From contig NZ_CP025117.1 in assembly GCF_002831645.1 (NCBI RefSeq), forward strand, positions 3,797,001 to 3,861,000: 64,000 bases of DNA, in the 5' to 3' direction. Source of the stretch: Olleya sp. Bg11-27 (lineage in GTDB: Bacteria > Bacteroidota > Bacteroidia > Flavobacteriales > Flavobacteriaceae). Position 1 is the stretch's first letter. Every line of letters starts with the position of its first letter. Under the pieces are notes generated by a model, which did no database searches, was not told the origin of the DNA, and was given only the letters and a program-made list of their open reading frames with translations. The translations under genes and the position numbers were made by a program. Positions 1 to 8,349 of this stretch are shown here, piece after piece.

Positions 1-1
1 A

Positions 2-526
2 TCTGCAAGAGGTATCAATTTGGGTAAAGCTAAAAACAGAGCTAAAAACATCAATTATAATTACACGCTAGCAGATAACAACTTAATACTAGATAATTAT
101 TTTACAGTGCCTAAAAATGAAATATCTAGAGATCAAGAAATTGAATTAACACTATACCTGCCAGAAGGAAGTATTTTATATGCCGAAGAAAGCACATACA
201 ATTACCACAGAAACAATACCCATTATTACAACGACATTTTAAATAATGGAATGGAAGAACAGTATTTATTAGTAAAACGGGCTCAATTGGAATGTTTGGA
301 TTGTGATACTGACAATAATGACGAAAATAACAACAAACAATCTAATACAACGACTCAGGATGCCTCTATAATAGTAGTTAACGAAGATGGTTTAGTCGCA
401 AAAACAGAAAATTTAGATGTCATCATTAACGATGAAGGCGCTAAAGCAAGTACAAAAAACGTCAAAGTAACTATTAATGAAGAAGATGGCATTAACATAA
501 CAAGTAATAAAGACAATAAACAATAA
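2..526 (+). CDS. C-terminal part of a PspC-domain-type envelope protein (5' end outside window)
   Basis: The frame is open from the window edge, so the gene is truncated on the left; an internal TTG at 20 is not a convincing start because the reading frame continues upstream (SARGINLG). The visible part resembles the C-terminal region of flavobacterial PspC-domain proteins, with an Asn-rich linker near the end and a final stretch of alternating hydrophobic residues (IIVVNEDG, VIINDEG, VTINEEDG) that looks like a short beta repeat. The next gene encodes a GIN-domain (DUF2807) protein, a common neighbour of such PspC proteins. The family assignment is inference from the tail only, since the PspC membrane part is not visible. 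Confidence 0.55.
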   Translation, partial: SARGINLGKAKNRAKNINYNYTLADNNLILDNYFTVPKNEISRDQEIELTLYLPEGSILYAEESTYNYHRNNTHYYNDILNNGMEEQYLLVKRAQLECLDCDTDNNDENNNKQSNTTTQDASIIVVNEDGLVAKTENLDVIINDEGAKASTKNVKVTINEEDGINITSNKDNKQ

Positions 527-728
527 ATAGTAATCATCAATCAAAAAATCAAATCACTATGATCACAGTAATCGAGTATCTAGTAACAACCATTGTGCTT
601 ATTTTTTTTTAGAACAGGCACCAAATTAAATCAAAAATAATCAATCAAAAAACCAGCCATTTCAAGCTTTAAAAAAAGTTTGGGATGGTTTTTGCTTATC
701 TTTGTGCGTAACATATATTATATTAATA

Positions 729-1556
729 ATGACAAAACAATTACTCCCTCTACTTTTTATTTTAATGACTACTATTACATTTGCTCAAAAAAAGCAAAAA
801 GTAAAAGGAAGTCGTGTCTTAACAACAAAAACGACTGGCGTAAATGCTTTTCAGCGTTTGGTTTTAAATGAAGAATTTGAAGTAAGATTAGTCAAAGCAG
901 ATTCCACTAAAGTGTCTATAATGACTGATGATAATTTACATGAATACATTAAAATTATTTCTCAAGATAGTACCTTAACTTTAAAAACAACAGGTAGACT
1001 TCAAGAAAAAAAATTAGAAATTATTGTTTATTATAGTGATCTATTAAATACTATCGAGCTTAAAGAAGATGCCGAAATTAACTCGACAAGCAGTTTAGAT
1101 TTCAAAGATTTAACACTTACTACTTCTGGAAACGCGAAAGCCTATTTAACTATAGAAAGTAATTTGTTTAAATTAATAAATAACGATAAAGCTAAAGCTG
1201 AACTTAACATCACTGCAAAAGCTGCAACTTTAGAATTAAACAACAGTAGCAAAGTAGAAGCCTTGATAAATGCCTCTAAAATAGTAGTCGATCTATTAGA
1301 AAGTGCTGATGCTAAAATTGAAGGTGATACTGAAAACTTAATATTAAATGCTGATAATTCTTCAGAATTTAATGGCGAAAATCTAACGACAAAAAATGCA
1401 ACAGTTACTGCAGAGAACAGAGCTGAAGCTAGTATTGCTGCAAGTGACAACTTAGTCATTAATGCATCAGGAACCTCAATACTTGAAATCTATGGAAGTT
1501 CTAAAATAACTATTGAACATTTTGAAGGTAATGCTATCTTAAAAAAGAAGGATTAA
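729..1556 (+). CDS. Secreted GIN-domain (DUF2807) protein
   Basis: The 275-residue protein has a signal peptide (about residues 1-20, ending TFAQ) followed by repeated short beta strands of the DUF2807/GIN adhesin-like type (NAFQRLVLNEEFEVRL, then alternating LTTSGNAKAYL-like repeats). It should be exported to the periplasm or cell surface; no enzymatic motif is visible. An upstream in-frame ATG at 702 would place extra residues before the signal peptide, so 729 is preferred. It lies downstream of a PspC-type gene, and the pair may act together in envelope sensing, which is inference from context. Confidence 0.75.
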   Translation: MTKQLLPLLFILMTTITFAQKKQKVKGSRVLTTKTTGVNAFQRLVLNEEFEVRLVKADSTKVSIMTDDNLHEYIKIISQDSTLTLKTTGRLQEKKLEIIVYYSDLLNTIELKEDAEINSTSSLDFKDLTLTTSGNAKAYLTIESNLFKLINNDKAKAELNITAKAATLELNNSSKVEALINASKIVVDLLESADAKIEGDTENLILNADNSSEFNGENLTTKNATVTAENRAEASIAASDNLVINASGTSILEIYGSSKITIEHFEGNAILKKKD

Positions 1557-1572
1557 AGGAATATAAAGACAT

Positions 1573-1608
1573 AAAAAAAACCGAAGCAAATGCTTCGGTT
1601 TTTTTTAT
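1573..1608. terminator. Bidirectional intrinsic terminator
   Basis: Hairpin CCGAAGCAAATGCTTCGG is flanked by an A-run on the left and a T-run on the right. It sits between the convergent GIN-domain gene and trxB, so it can serve both strands. Confidence 0.9.
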
Positions 1609-1625
1609 TTTAAAAAGTTTAAGCT

Positions 1626-2609
1626 CTAATTGTAATTAGAAGTACTTACCTCAAAACTAGAATCTTTAGCTGCTAAGTAACGTTCTGCATCTAAAGCAGC
1701 CATACACCCTGTACCTGCAGCTGTAATAGCTTGTCTGTACACATGATCTGCAGCATCTCCACTTACAAAAACACCATCTATATTCGTTTTAGATGTTCCT
1801 GGTTTAGCATTAATAATATACCCCGTTTCATCTAAATCTAAAAACCCTTTAAAGATATCTGTATTTGGCTTATGTCCAATAGCTACAAAAAATCCTGTTG
1901 CAGGAATTAAATGTGAGTCGTTCGTTTTATTATTAAGTACTTTAACACCTGTTACAACCTGTCCATCTCCAATAACTTCTTCTGTTTCTGTATTGAATAA
2001 GATTTCGATGTTTTTAGTGTTTTTAACACGTTCTGACATGATTTTAGAAGCTCTAAACTCATCACGTCTTACCAACATCGTTACTTTGGTACAAAGTTTT
2101 GATAAGTAATGTGCTTCTTCACAAGCACTATCTCCTGCTCCAACAATTACGACTTCTTGATTTCTATAGAAAAAACCATCACAAACAGCACATGCAGAAA
2201 CACCGCCTCCTAATTTCAAATATTTCTGTTCAGACTCTAAACCTAAATATTTTGCACTAGCTCCGGTAGATATGATTATGGTGTCGCAATGAATTTCTTT
2301 CTCTTCATTAACCCAAACTTTATGGACATCTCCTGAAAAATCAACTTTAGTAATCCAACCGTTTCTAACATCTGTTTCAAAACGTTCTGCCTGCTTTTGC
2401 AATTCCATCATCATAGCTGGACCTGTAATTCCATCAGGATATCCAGGAAAATTTTCAACTTCGTTAGTCGTTGTTAACTGTCCACCTGGTTGAGTACCTT
2501 GATATAAAACAGGTTTCATATTAGCTCTAGCGGCATAAATCGCTGCAGTATAACCTGCAGGTCCAGAACCTATTATTAAGCATTTTACTTTTTCTATTGT
2601 CTCTGACAT
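1626..2609 (-). CDS. trxB: Thioredoxin-disulfide reductase
   Basis: A 327-residue flavoprotein that reduces thioredoxin with NADPH in the cytoplasm. The FAD-binding GSGPAGYTAA motif is near residue 14, the redox-active Cys pair is CAVC at 140-143, the NADPH-binding GAGDSACEEA begins near 157, and the C-terminal FAD motif GVFVSGDAAD is followed by the usual RQAITAAGTGC stretch. Length and motif order match the low-molecular-weight TrxR family. It appears monocistronic, with a Bacteroidota -7 box upstream and a shared terminator downstream. Confidence 0.97.
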   Translation of the reverse strand: MSETIEKVKCLIIGSGPAGYTAAIYAARANMKPVLYQGTQPGGQLTTTNEVENFPGYPDGITGPAMMMELQKQAERFETDVRNGWITKVDFSGDVHKVWVNEEKEIHCDTIIISTGASAKYLGLESEQKYLKLGGGVSACAVCDGFFYRNQEVVIVGAGDSACEEAHYLSKLCTKVTMLVRRDEFRASKIMSERVKNTKNIEILFNTETEEVIGDGQVVTGVKVLNNKTNDSHLIPATGFFVAIGHKPNTDIFKGFLDLDETGYIINAKPGTSKTNIDGVFVSGDAADHVYRQAITAAGTGCMAALDAERYLAAKDSSFEVSTSNYN

Positions 2610-2631
2610 ATTAAATTCGTTTTATCTTCTA

Positions 2632-2639
2632 CAAAAGTA
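2632..2639 (-). promoter_or_regulatory. Putative -7 box of the trxB promoter
   Basis: On the minus strand this reads TACTTTTG, a perfect match to the Bacteroidota TAnnTTTG consensus, about 22 bp upstream of the trxB ATG. The -33 element is weak. Confidence 0.55.
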
Positions 2640-2858
2640 GAATTTTTATAAGGAAACTTACACTAGACTCATTAAAAGTTATTATTAAACCATAAGGACT
2701 TCTTATATCATTATTTTTAAGATCTACTTATCCAAAATACAGTGAGTTAAAATTCTAGCTGAATTAAATTAGATTCAAAAAAAATAAAATCACAGGTCAA
2801 GCCGAAATTAAAAAACTAGGGACTCCATTTTTATGAAGATTATAAAAACACTAACCTG

Positions 2859-3017
2859 TTAACATTCGGAGATTGTTTTATAAAGTTTACCAATAAATAA
2901 ACTCAGAAAAATAAAGCAACAAATCTTTGCTGCAAAAGCCAAACTACCAATAATATGACCGAAGCCAAGAATAGCTGATATAAAGGCTAACATGATAAAA
3001 AAGATGGTCCAACGCAT
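2859..3017 (-). CDS. Small DUF1328-family membrane protein
   Basis: A 52-residue protein beginning MRWTIFFIMLAFISAILGFG, with two hydrophobic segments (about 3-18 and 23-45). The RWTIFF start, the AILGFG turn and the later AAKICCFIFLSLF segment match the small DUF1328 (YtjA-like) membrane proteins, which are usually about 50-60 residues and linked to envelope stress. It lies downstream of the YtxH/holin-like cluster on the same strand and has its own -7 box. The function is unknown. Confidence 0.8.
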   Translation of the reverse strand: MRWTIFFIMLAFISAILGFGHIIGSLAFAAKICCFIFLSLFIGKLYKTISEC

Positions 3018-3040
3018 AAGTAGTATTCTATAATGTTACA

Positions 3041-3048
3041 CAAAGATA
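3041..3048 (-). promoter_or_regulatory. Putative -7 box for the DUF1328 gene
   Basis: On the minus strand it reads TATCTTTG, a perfect TAnnTTTG match, 23 bp upstream of the ATG at 3017. Confidence 0.55.
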
Positions 3049-3208
3049 AAAACCTAACAACATTCAAAAAAATGCTTTAACATGCTATTACAAAGAGTTT
3101 AACGGACATTAACATACCTGGTTAATTATTAAGAACTAATTAAGAAGTCTACTTAAAACTGCAAAATATAACTGATTTGTCTTTCTTAAAAAACGGTGTA
3201 AACCAAAA

Positions 3209-3248
3209 CAAATTCTCTAATAACCATAGTTGGTTACAAGAGAATTTG
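3209..3248. terminator. Stem-loop downstream of the YtxH/holin-like operon
   Basis: The outer arms CAAATTCTCT and AGAGAATTTG are perfectly complementary, with an inner TAACCA/TGGTTA pair. It begins 34 bp past the end of the 66-residue gene. There is only a short T-run on the minus strand, so it may be a terminator or a 3'-end stabiliser. Confidence 0.5.
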
Positions 3249-3282
3249 ATTGTATAATATATTTTTAGGCTGTGTTATTACA

Positions 3283-3483
3283 TCACTTAATTATCTTTTT
3301 TAATAACATCATCATTCCAAATTTAGAAAACATCCGATACCCTGTCTGTAACCACTGTGGTGGTTGAATCGCTTCTTTAAAATCGCCCTTAATTCCTTTT
3401 AATTCTTCCCAAGCAATTTGTTTTTCTAAACTCAGTTTTTTCAATGCTCTTTCTATGTCTGCTTCAGTCTTAAATTGTGCCAT
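3283..3483 (-). CDS. Small conserved hypothetical protein of the YtxH/holin operon
   Basis: A 66-residue protein starting MAQFKTEADIERALKKLSLE, with a basic helical N-terminal half and a C-terminal hydrophobic stretch (MFSKFGMMMLLKKIIK). I chose the ATG at 3483 because the upstream alternative (3558) overlaps the holin-like gene in full. A small gene of this type is the usual third member after YtxH and a holin-like protein in Flavobacteriaceae, possibly DUF6327. The start lies 1 nt past the end of the preceding gene, so co-translation is likely. No function is known to me. Confidence 0.65.
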   Translation of the reverse strand: MAQFKTEADIERALKKLSLEKQIAWEELKGIKGDFKEAIQPPQWLQTGYRMFSKFGMMMLLKKIIK

Positions 3484-3484
3484 A

Positions 3485-3832
3485 TTAATCAAAAAAGGTT
3501 TTAGAAATTGATTGGATAACTTTACTGTTAATTTGCTTTCTGTTAAAATAAATAACAACAGAGAACAACATAAAAACTAGACCGACTATTAAAAAACCTA
3601 AAGAAAAACTATCCAACATACTTCCTATAGCAATAGCACTACCCACTGCAATAAAAACAAATCCTATGAGCACCAATCCACCAATTAAAAGGGCTTTCAG
3701 TACTAAACTAACAGATGTTGTTAGTTGCTGAAAAACCTTAAGCTTGTAGTACTCGTGAGATTTCTTTAAATAATCTTCTCCTTTATCGATAGCCTGATTT
3801 GAAGAGTCTTGTATAGATTCAAAAACAGTCAT
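3485..3832 (-). CDS. Holin-like (YqjE-type) membrane protein
   Basis: A 115-residue protein with two strong transmembrane segments (about residues 45-68 and 75-95) joined by a short loop, a hydrophilic N-terminal helix and a basic C-terminus. This layout matches the phage holin / YqjE superfamily found in bacterial envelope-stress operons rather than phage lysis cassettes; no phage genes are nearby. It sits between a YtxH protein (1-nt gap upstream) and a small conserved protein (1-nt gap downstream). A structural membrane role is inferred. Confidence 0.7.
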   Translation of the reverse strand: MTVFESIQDSSNQAIDKGEDYLKKSHEYYKLKVFQQLTTSVSLVLKALLIGGLVLIGFVFIAVGSAIAIGSMLDSFSLGFLIVGLVFMLFSVVIYFNRKQINSKVIQSISKTFFD

Positions 3833-3833
3833 A

Positions 3834-4160
3834 CTATTTCTGCAATTTTTTATTCTTAGCTTTTAAATCTTTTAATTTACTTTCTAAAGAGGTAATGACA
3901 TCGTCTGCCTTGTAACTTGCACTAGACACAATACTTTCCAATTGCGTATCTAACGTATGTTTTTGAGAGGTTAATGTACTTGACACTTGATCTTTTAAAT
4001 GTATTGCCTCGTTAGCAATTTTATCTTTAGTGGCGATAGCCTCTTCTTTTAATTTTTTTCTTGTACTACTTCCTTTGTCAGGTGCAAATAAAATTCCTAA
4101 TGTTGCTCCAATTGCGCCTCCTAATAAAAGTCCTAATGCTGTATTTGTGTTCTTACTCAT
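3834..4160 (-). CDS. YtxH-domain general stress protein
   Basis: A 108-residue protein with an N-terminal glycine-rich hydrophobic segment (ALGLLLGGAIGATLGILFAP, about residues 7-26), then DKGSSTRKKLKEEA and a long charged coiled-coil-like helix. This is the standard YtxH arrangement. The ATG at 4160 is preferred over 4199 because the upstream extension is poly-Lys and the domain starts directly after MSKNTN. It is first in a three-gene operon and has a -7 box about 73 bp upstream. Members of this family are often induced by stress. Confidence 0.8.
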   Translation of the reverse strand: MSKNTNTALGLLLGGAIGATLGILFAPDKGSSTRKKLKEEAIATKDKIANEAIHLKDQVSSTLTSQKHTLDTQLESIVSSASYKADDVITSLESKLKDLKAKNKKLQK

Positions 4161-4232
4161 CTTCTTTTTCTTTTTTAAATTATTAATAAATAACTGCATT
4201 TTAAAGTAGATAGTTATTCGTCCCTACTGACA

Positions 4233-4240
4233 CAAAGTTA
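4233..4240 (-). promoter_or_regulatory. Putative -7 box of the YtxH operon
   Basis: On the minus strand it reads TAACTTTG, matching TAnnTTTG, in the divergent region between the YtxH gene and the aldehyde dehydrogenase gene. Confidence 0.5.
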
Positions 4241-4362
4241 TAAATCATTCATTTAATTATTCTTAAATAAAACGTAAATTAATTGATAAATATATGTTAA
4301 ATGGAAATTATTAAAAGCATATACTATGGATAATCCATAATTTTAACAAAACAAAACTAAAA

Positions 4363-5727
4363 ATGAAACACGCAATCCATACTAAAAACCCCTATTCAGG
4401 ACAGTCCCTTGACCAGTATAAGTATCACACGACATCAGATATTAATACAATCCTGGAGCACGCTCAAAAAGCGTTTAATAATTGGAAAACAACAGATATC
4501 AAGCATCGCACAAAATTATTAAAAAATGTAGCGAATATTCTAGAAGATAAAAAAGAAGAATTTGGACAACTCATGACTCGCGAAATGGGTAAACCAATAA
4601 GTCAGAGTATTGCTGAAATTGAAAAATGCGCCAAGCTATGTGATTTTTATATTGCTAATGCTGATAAATTTTTATCTGATCAAATTATCAAAACGGAAGC
4701 TCACGAAAGCTTTATAAGTTACGATCCTTTAGGGACTATATTATCTGTAATGCCATGGAACTATCCTTTTTGGCAAGTATTTAGATTTGCAATTCCAACA
4801 TTAACAGCAGGTAATGTCGGCTTACTTAAACACGCTTCAAATAGCACAGGAACTGCTATTGCCATCCAAAAACTATTTTTAGACGCTGGGTATCCTGAAG
4901 GTTGTTTTCAGACATTAGTAATTAATCATGAAGACATGGACGCTATTATTGGTAATGATATAGTAAAGGCAATTACCTTAACAGGTAGTGAAAAAGCGGG
5001 AAAAAGCATTGCGACATTAGCTGGTCAAAACTTAAAAAAGACAGTATTAGAGCTAGGCGGCAATAATGCTTGCGTTGTATTAGACGACGCTAATTTGGAC
5101 AAATATTTAGATACAATGGTTACCGCTAGAATGCAAAATAACGGTCAAAGTTGTATCGCTGCAAAGCGTTTTATTGTCACAGAAAAAATTTACGATTCGT
5201 TTTTAGAACAATTCACTCAAAAAGTAAAAGATTTAAAAATTGGTGATCCTGAAGATACAGACACTTATATTAGCGTTATGGCTAGAGAAGATTTAGCTAA
5301 AGAATTAGAAACTCAAGTCTCAAAATCTATTAAAAAAGGAGCAACTGTACATTATGGTAATTCTAGAGACGGTGCTTTTTACCAACCGACTATTATTACA
5401 AATGTAAAACCTGATATGCCTCTTTTTGATGAAGAAACATTTGGGCCAGTAGCGGCAGTAATTAAAGCGAAGGACAAAAAAGAGGCGTTAGAGTTGGCCA
5501 AAAATTCAAGATTTGGATTAGGGACTATGATTTTTACAGAGAACATTAAAGCTATTTATGACGAGATAAGCGACATTCCTGATGGTGCTTTATTTATTAA
5601 TGATATGGTTAAATCTGACCCAAGATTGCCGTTTGGCGGAACAAAAGCTTCTGGTTATGGTAGAGAATTATCTAAAGAAGGAATACTAGAGTTTGTAAAC
5701 ATAAAGACGGTTTACATCAATAAATAA
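4363..5727 (+). CDS. gabD: NAD(P)-dependent succinate-semialdehyde dehydrogenase family
   Basis: A 454-residue aldehyde dehydrogenase. Visible are the PWNYPFWQ cofactor and substrate region near residue 131, the glycine motif LTGSEKAG near 206, the catalytic base Glu230 in LELGG, the nucleophile Cys264 in NNGQSCIAAKRF, and the C-terminal PFGGTKASGYGREL. The short length and GQSCIAAKRF context fit the Sad/GabD branch that oxidises succinic semialdehyde to succinate; the exact aldehyde is inferred. It is monocistronic, transcribed towards a tRNA gene on the opposite strand. Confidence 0.88.
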   Translation: MKHAIHTKNPYSGQSLDQYKYHTTSDINTILEHAQKAFNNWKTTDIKHRTKLLKNVANILEDKKEEFGQLMTREMGKPISQSIAEIEKCAKLCDFYIANADKFLSDQIIKTEAHESFISYDPLGTILSVMPWNYPFWQVFRFAIPTLTAGNVGLLKHASNSTGTAIAIQKLFLDAGYPEGCFQTLVINHEDMDAIIGNDIVKAITLTGSEKAGKSIATLAGQNLKKTVLELGGNNACVVLDDANLDKYLDTMVTARMQNNGQSCIAAKRFIVTEKIYDSFLEQFTQKVKDLKIGDPEDTDTYISVMAREDLAKELETQVSKSIKKGATVHYGNSRDGAFYQPTIITNVKPDMPLFDEETFGPVAAVIKAKDKKEALELAKNSRFGLGTMIFTENIKAIYDEISDIPDGALFINDMVKSDPRLPFGGTKASGYGRELSKEGILEFVNIKTVYINK

Positions 5728-5772
5728 TTAATTTATCGGCAAAAAAGCGGTAAAAAACCACAAAAAAGACAA

Positions 5773-5807
5773 TAAAAAAAGCCTCAGTAAAAACTGAAGC
5801 TTTTTTT
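5773..5807. terminator. Intrinsic terminator between gabD and tRNA-Pro
   Basis: GCCTCAGTAAAAACTGAAGC forms a 7-bp stem flanked by A and T runs. The stem has one mismatch in the plus-strand transcript but a G-U pair in the minus-strand transcript, so it probably ends the tRNA transcript best and may also serve gabD. Confidence 0.75.
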
Positions 5808-5809
5808 GT

Positions 5810-5883
5810 CGGGGTGGCAGGATTCGAACCTGCGGCCTCCACGTCCCAAACGTGGCGCGATAACCGGGCTACGCTACACCCCG
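5810..5883 (-). tRNA. tRNA-Pro (anticodon TGG)
   Basis: A 74-nt cloverleaf. The acceptor arms CGGGGTG and CACCCCG pair perfectly, the T arm contains GGTTCGAATCC on the minus strand, and the anticodon stem CCACG/CGTGG encloses the loop TTTGGGA, giving anticodon TGG. The 3' CCA is not encoded. A clear promoter lies about 44 bp upstream and a terminator directly downstream. Confidence 0.96.
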
Positions 5884-5926
5884 AATTGATTATCAATTCC
5901 GCTAAACTATTTGTTTTTTGGAGGTG

Positions 5927-5934
5927 CAAATATA
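5927..5934 (-). promoter_or_regulatory. Promoter -7 box of tRNA-Pro
   Basis: On the minus strand this reads TATATTTG (TAnnTTTG), with a TTG placed 18 bp further upstream as the -33 element. Spacing and sequence fit the Bacteroidota housekeeping promoter. Confidence 0.65.
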
Positions 5935-6071
5935 CACCTTTTCTTTAAACCACAACTATTATTTTAAAAAAACTTCAAAAAAAGTTGCTTTAATTATTAA
6001 ATTCTGAATTCTGAATGCAAAGTAATTTATAATTCCCCATATTTCAGTAACATTCATCCTAAAGATTTTAT

Positions 6072-6079
6072 TAAATTTG
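6072..6079 (+). promoter_or_regulatory. Putative -7 box of the udk operon
   Basis: TAAATTTG matches TAnnTTTG, 23 bp upstream of the udk ATG. No strong -33 element was seen. Confidence 0.45.
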
Positions 6080-6102
6080 CCTATTGAATTTAATAAAAAA
6101 AT

Positions 6103-6711
6103 ATGCTGATAATAGGAATTGCAGGAGGTACTGGTTGTGGTAAAACAACGGTTGTTAATCAAATTTTAACCCAGTTGCCAGAAGGAGAGGTTGGTATAAT
6201 TTCTCAGGATTCGTATTATAAAGATACGAGCCACCTGTCTTACGACGAAAGAATTAAAATTAATTTTGACCACCCAAGATCTATAGATTTTGAACTTTTA
6301 GAGCAACATCTTAAGGAATTAAAAGCAGGACAAGCTATAGAACAACCGGTATATTCTTTTGTAAAACACAACAGAACTGGGGATACTATAAAGACAAAGC
6401 CAAGAAAAGTGATGATAGTGGAAGGTATTTTAATATTGACCCATCCTGAACTTAGAGAAATGTTTGATATTAAAATATTTGTTCATGCTGATAGTGACGA
6501 GCGTTTAATTAGAAGATTAAAACGTGATATTACAGAGCGTGGTAGAGATATAGACGAAGTTTTAGCACGTTACCAAAACACACTAAAACCAATGCATCAA
6601 CAGTTTATACAACCAATGATGGAATATGCAGATATTATTATTCCAAACAATAAATACAACACCGTTGCTGTAGATATTGTAAAGACTATTATTAACGAGA
6701 AACTACAATAA
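6103..6711 (+). CDS. udk: Uridine kinase
   Basis: A 202-residue cytoplasmic kinase that phosphorylates uridine and cytidine in pyrimidine salvage. The P-loop GGTGCGKTT is at residues 8-16, followed by the family features SQDSYYKD, FDHPRSIDF (substrate binding), VEGILIL and RLIRRLKRDITERGRD (lid region). Length is typical. It is first in a probable operon with a DivIC-like gene (9-bp gap) and the methylmalonyl-CoA mutase genes. Confidence 0.96.
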   Translation: MLIIGIAGGTGCGKTTVVNQILTQLPEGEVGIISQDSYYKDTSHLSYDERIKINFDHPRSIDFELLEQHLKELKAGQAIEQPVYSFVKHNRTGDTIKTKPRKVMIVEGILILTHPELREMFDIKIFVHADSDERLIRRLKRDITERGRDIDEVLARYQNTLKPMHQQFIQPMMEYADIIIPNNKYNTVAVDIVKTIINEKLQ

Positions 6712-6720
6712 TATAAGGCA

Positions 6721-7020
6721 ATGAAGTGGTACAAAAACATATATATAATTATCCTAATCGGGTTTGGCGTTTGGATGGTTTTTTTTGACACCAACTCATT
6801 ACAAAGTCATATTGAAGTTAATCACGAAAGAAGCAAACTAGAGGACGAAAAAGAATATTATAGAAAGGAAATCGTAAAGGATAAAAAAGCAATTAAAAAG
6901 CTGACCAGTACTGATGGTCTAGAAACTTTTGCGAGAGAGAAATACTATATGAAAAAGGAAAACGAAGATATTTATATCATCGAATACGAAGACAGCTTAA
7001 AGACCAAAAACAATGAGTAA
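6721..7020 (+). CDS. Septum formation initiator (FtsB/DivIC family)
   Basis: A 99-residue bitopic membrane protein with one N-terminal transmembrane helix (about residues 6-23), then a charged coiled coil (HIEVNHERSKLEDEKEYYRKEI) and the FAREKYYMKKENEDIY stretch typical of the FtsB/DivIC C-terminus. It is expected to act with FtsL/FtsQ in divisome assembly at midcell. It overlaps the next gene by 8 nt, indicating translational coupling with methylmalonyl-CoA mutase, an arrangement unrelated by function. Confidence 0.85.
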   Translation: MKWYKNIYIIILIGFGVWMVFFDTNSLQSHIEVNHERSKLEDEKEYYRKEIVKDKKAIKKLTSTDGLETFAREKYYMKKENEDIYIIEYEDSLKTKNNE

Positions 7021-8335
7021 TCCACTTTTTTCCGCATTTGAAAAAGTATCTTCTAAAGCTTGGAAACAAAAAATCCAAGTCGATTTAAAAGGTGCTGATT
7101 ATAACAATACCCTTGTCTGGAAAACTAACGAAGGGATTGACGTACGCCCATTTTATCATCAAGATGAAATGACAGAAACCTTTACTATCCAACCACAACA
7201 TTGGGCTATCGGGCAAATCATTTTTGTTCAAAACGAAAAAGCGTCCAACAAAAAAGCCTTGGATGCTATTGAAAGAGGTGCTGAAACCATAAAATTTATT
7301 ATTCCTAGTAACACTATTTCAATTGAAGAGACTTTAGAAAACATTGATCTAGAAACTACTAGTATTCAACTAGAACTTCTTTTTTCCGACGAACAGTTTG
7401 TTAATAACCTGGCCAAAATTTCTGAGAAAGCACAAATAATACACGATCCCATTGGACACTTAGCAAAAACAGGTAATTGGTTTGAATCTTCAGAAAATAG
7501 ATTAATTACAACTAACCAAATTACAATTGATACCACTACGTATCAAAATGCTGGTGCTACAATGGTACAGCAATTAGCATACGGTCTGTCGCATTTAAAC
7601 GACTATTTTAATACTGCTGACTTTGCTAAAGCAGAAATACAAACGATTCATTTTAATGTTTCTGTAAGTACTAACTACTTTTTTGAAATAGCAAAACTCA
7701 GAGCGTTTCGCGTCTTATATAATACTTTAGCGCCCGAATATAATTGTAAAGCGCAATTAAAAATAAACGCAATACCAACAAAACGTAATAAAACTATTTA
7801 CGATTATAACACCAACATGCTACGTACCACTACAGAGTGCATGAGTGCTATACTTGGAGGAGCAAATACTGTTTTTAACTTACCTTATGACGCACTTTAC
7901 CACAAGGATAATGAGTTTGGAGAACGCATAGCACGTAACCAATTGTTAATTTTAAAAAAGGAAAGTTATTTTGATGAAGTTAATAATGCTTCGGACGGAA
8001 GCTATTATATTGAAACTTTAACCGCTCAATTAGCAGAAAAAGCATTAACTTTATTCAAAGATATTGAAGCCAATGGTGGCTTTATTGCACAATTGAAAGA
8101 CGGTCAAATTCAGAAAAAATTAAAAGAAAGTGCGACTAAAGAACAAGCACAATTTGATAGTGGAAACATCACACTTTTAGGAACTAATAAACATCCCAAT
8201 GCTGAGGATAAAATGAAACACAATCTTGAGTTGTTTCCTTTTTTGAAAATGAATCCAAGAAAAACACTAATCGAACCAATTATAGAAAGACGATTAGCTG
8301 AAACATTAGAACAAAACCGATTAAAAACTGAATAA
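7013..8335 (+). CDS. mutA: Methylmalonyl-CoA mutase small (beta) subunit
   Basis: A 440-residue TIM-barrel-type subunit that pairs with MutB to interconvert methylmalonyl-CoA and succinyl-CoA. It shares the mutase-type stretches seen in the large subunit (TTTYQNAGATMVQQLAYGLSHL; FEIAKLRAFRVLYNTLA; NMLRTTTECMSAILGGANTV; RIARNQLLILKKESYFDEVNNASDGSYY). No B12-binding DxHxxG motif is present, as expected for the non-catalytic subunit. It is shorter than many beta subunits, which often carry a degenerate C-terminal B12 domain. The catalytic partner is two genes downstream. Confidence 0.9.
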   Translation: MSNPLFSAFEKVSSKAWKQKIQVDLKGADYNNTLVWKTNEGIDVRPFYHQDEMTETFTIQPQHWAIGQIIFVQNEKASNKKALDAIERGAETIKFIIPSNTISIEETLENIDLETTSIQLELLFSDEQFVNNLAKISEKAQIIHDPIGHLAKTGNWFESSENRLITTNQITIDTTTYQNAGATMVQQLAYGLSHLNDYFNTADFAKAEIQTIHFNVSVSTNYFFEIAKLRAFRVLYNTLAPEYNCKAQLKINAIPTKRNKTIYDYNTNMLRTTTECMSAILGGANTVFNLPYDALYHKDNEFGERIARNQLLILKKESYFDEVNNASDGSYYIETLTAQLAEKALTLFKDIEANGGFIAQLKDGQIQKKLKESATKEQAQFDSGNITLLGTNKHPNAEDKMKHNLELFPFLKMNPRKTLIEPIIERRLAETLEQNRLKTE

Positions 8336-8349
8336 ACGATTATTAAACT

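Noticed and set aside
1142-1459. 105-codon ORF antisense to the GIN-domain gene
   Set aside because: A mirror of the repetitive Ala/Ser/Leu codons of the real gene.
3485-3832. Prophage lysis gene (holin)
   Set aside because: No endolysin or phage genes nearby; the neighbours are YtxH-type stress genes.
5717-5929. 70-codon minus-strand ORF
   Set aside because: It runs through tRNA-Pro and its terminator; an artefact.
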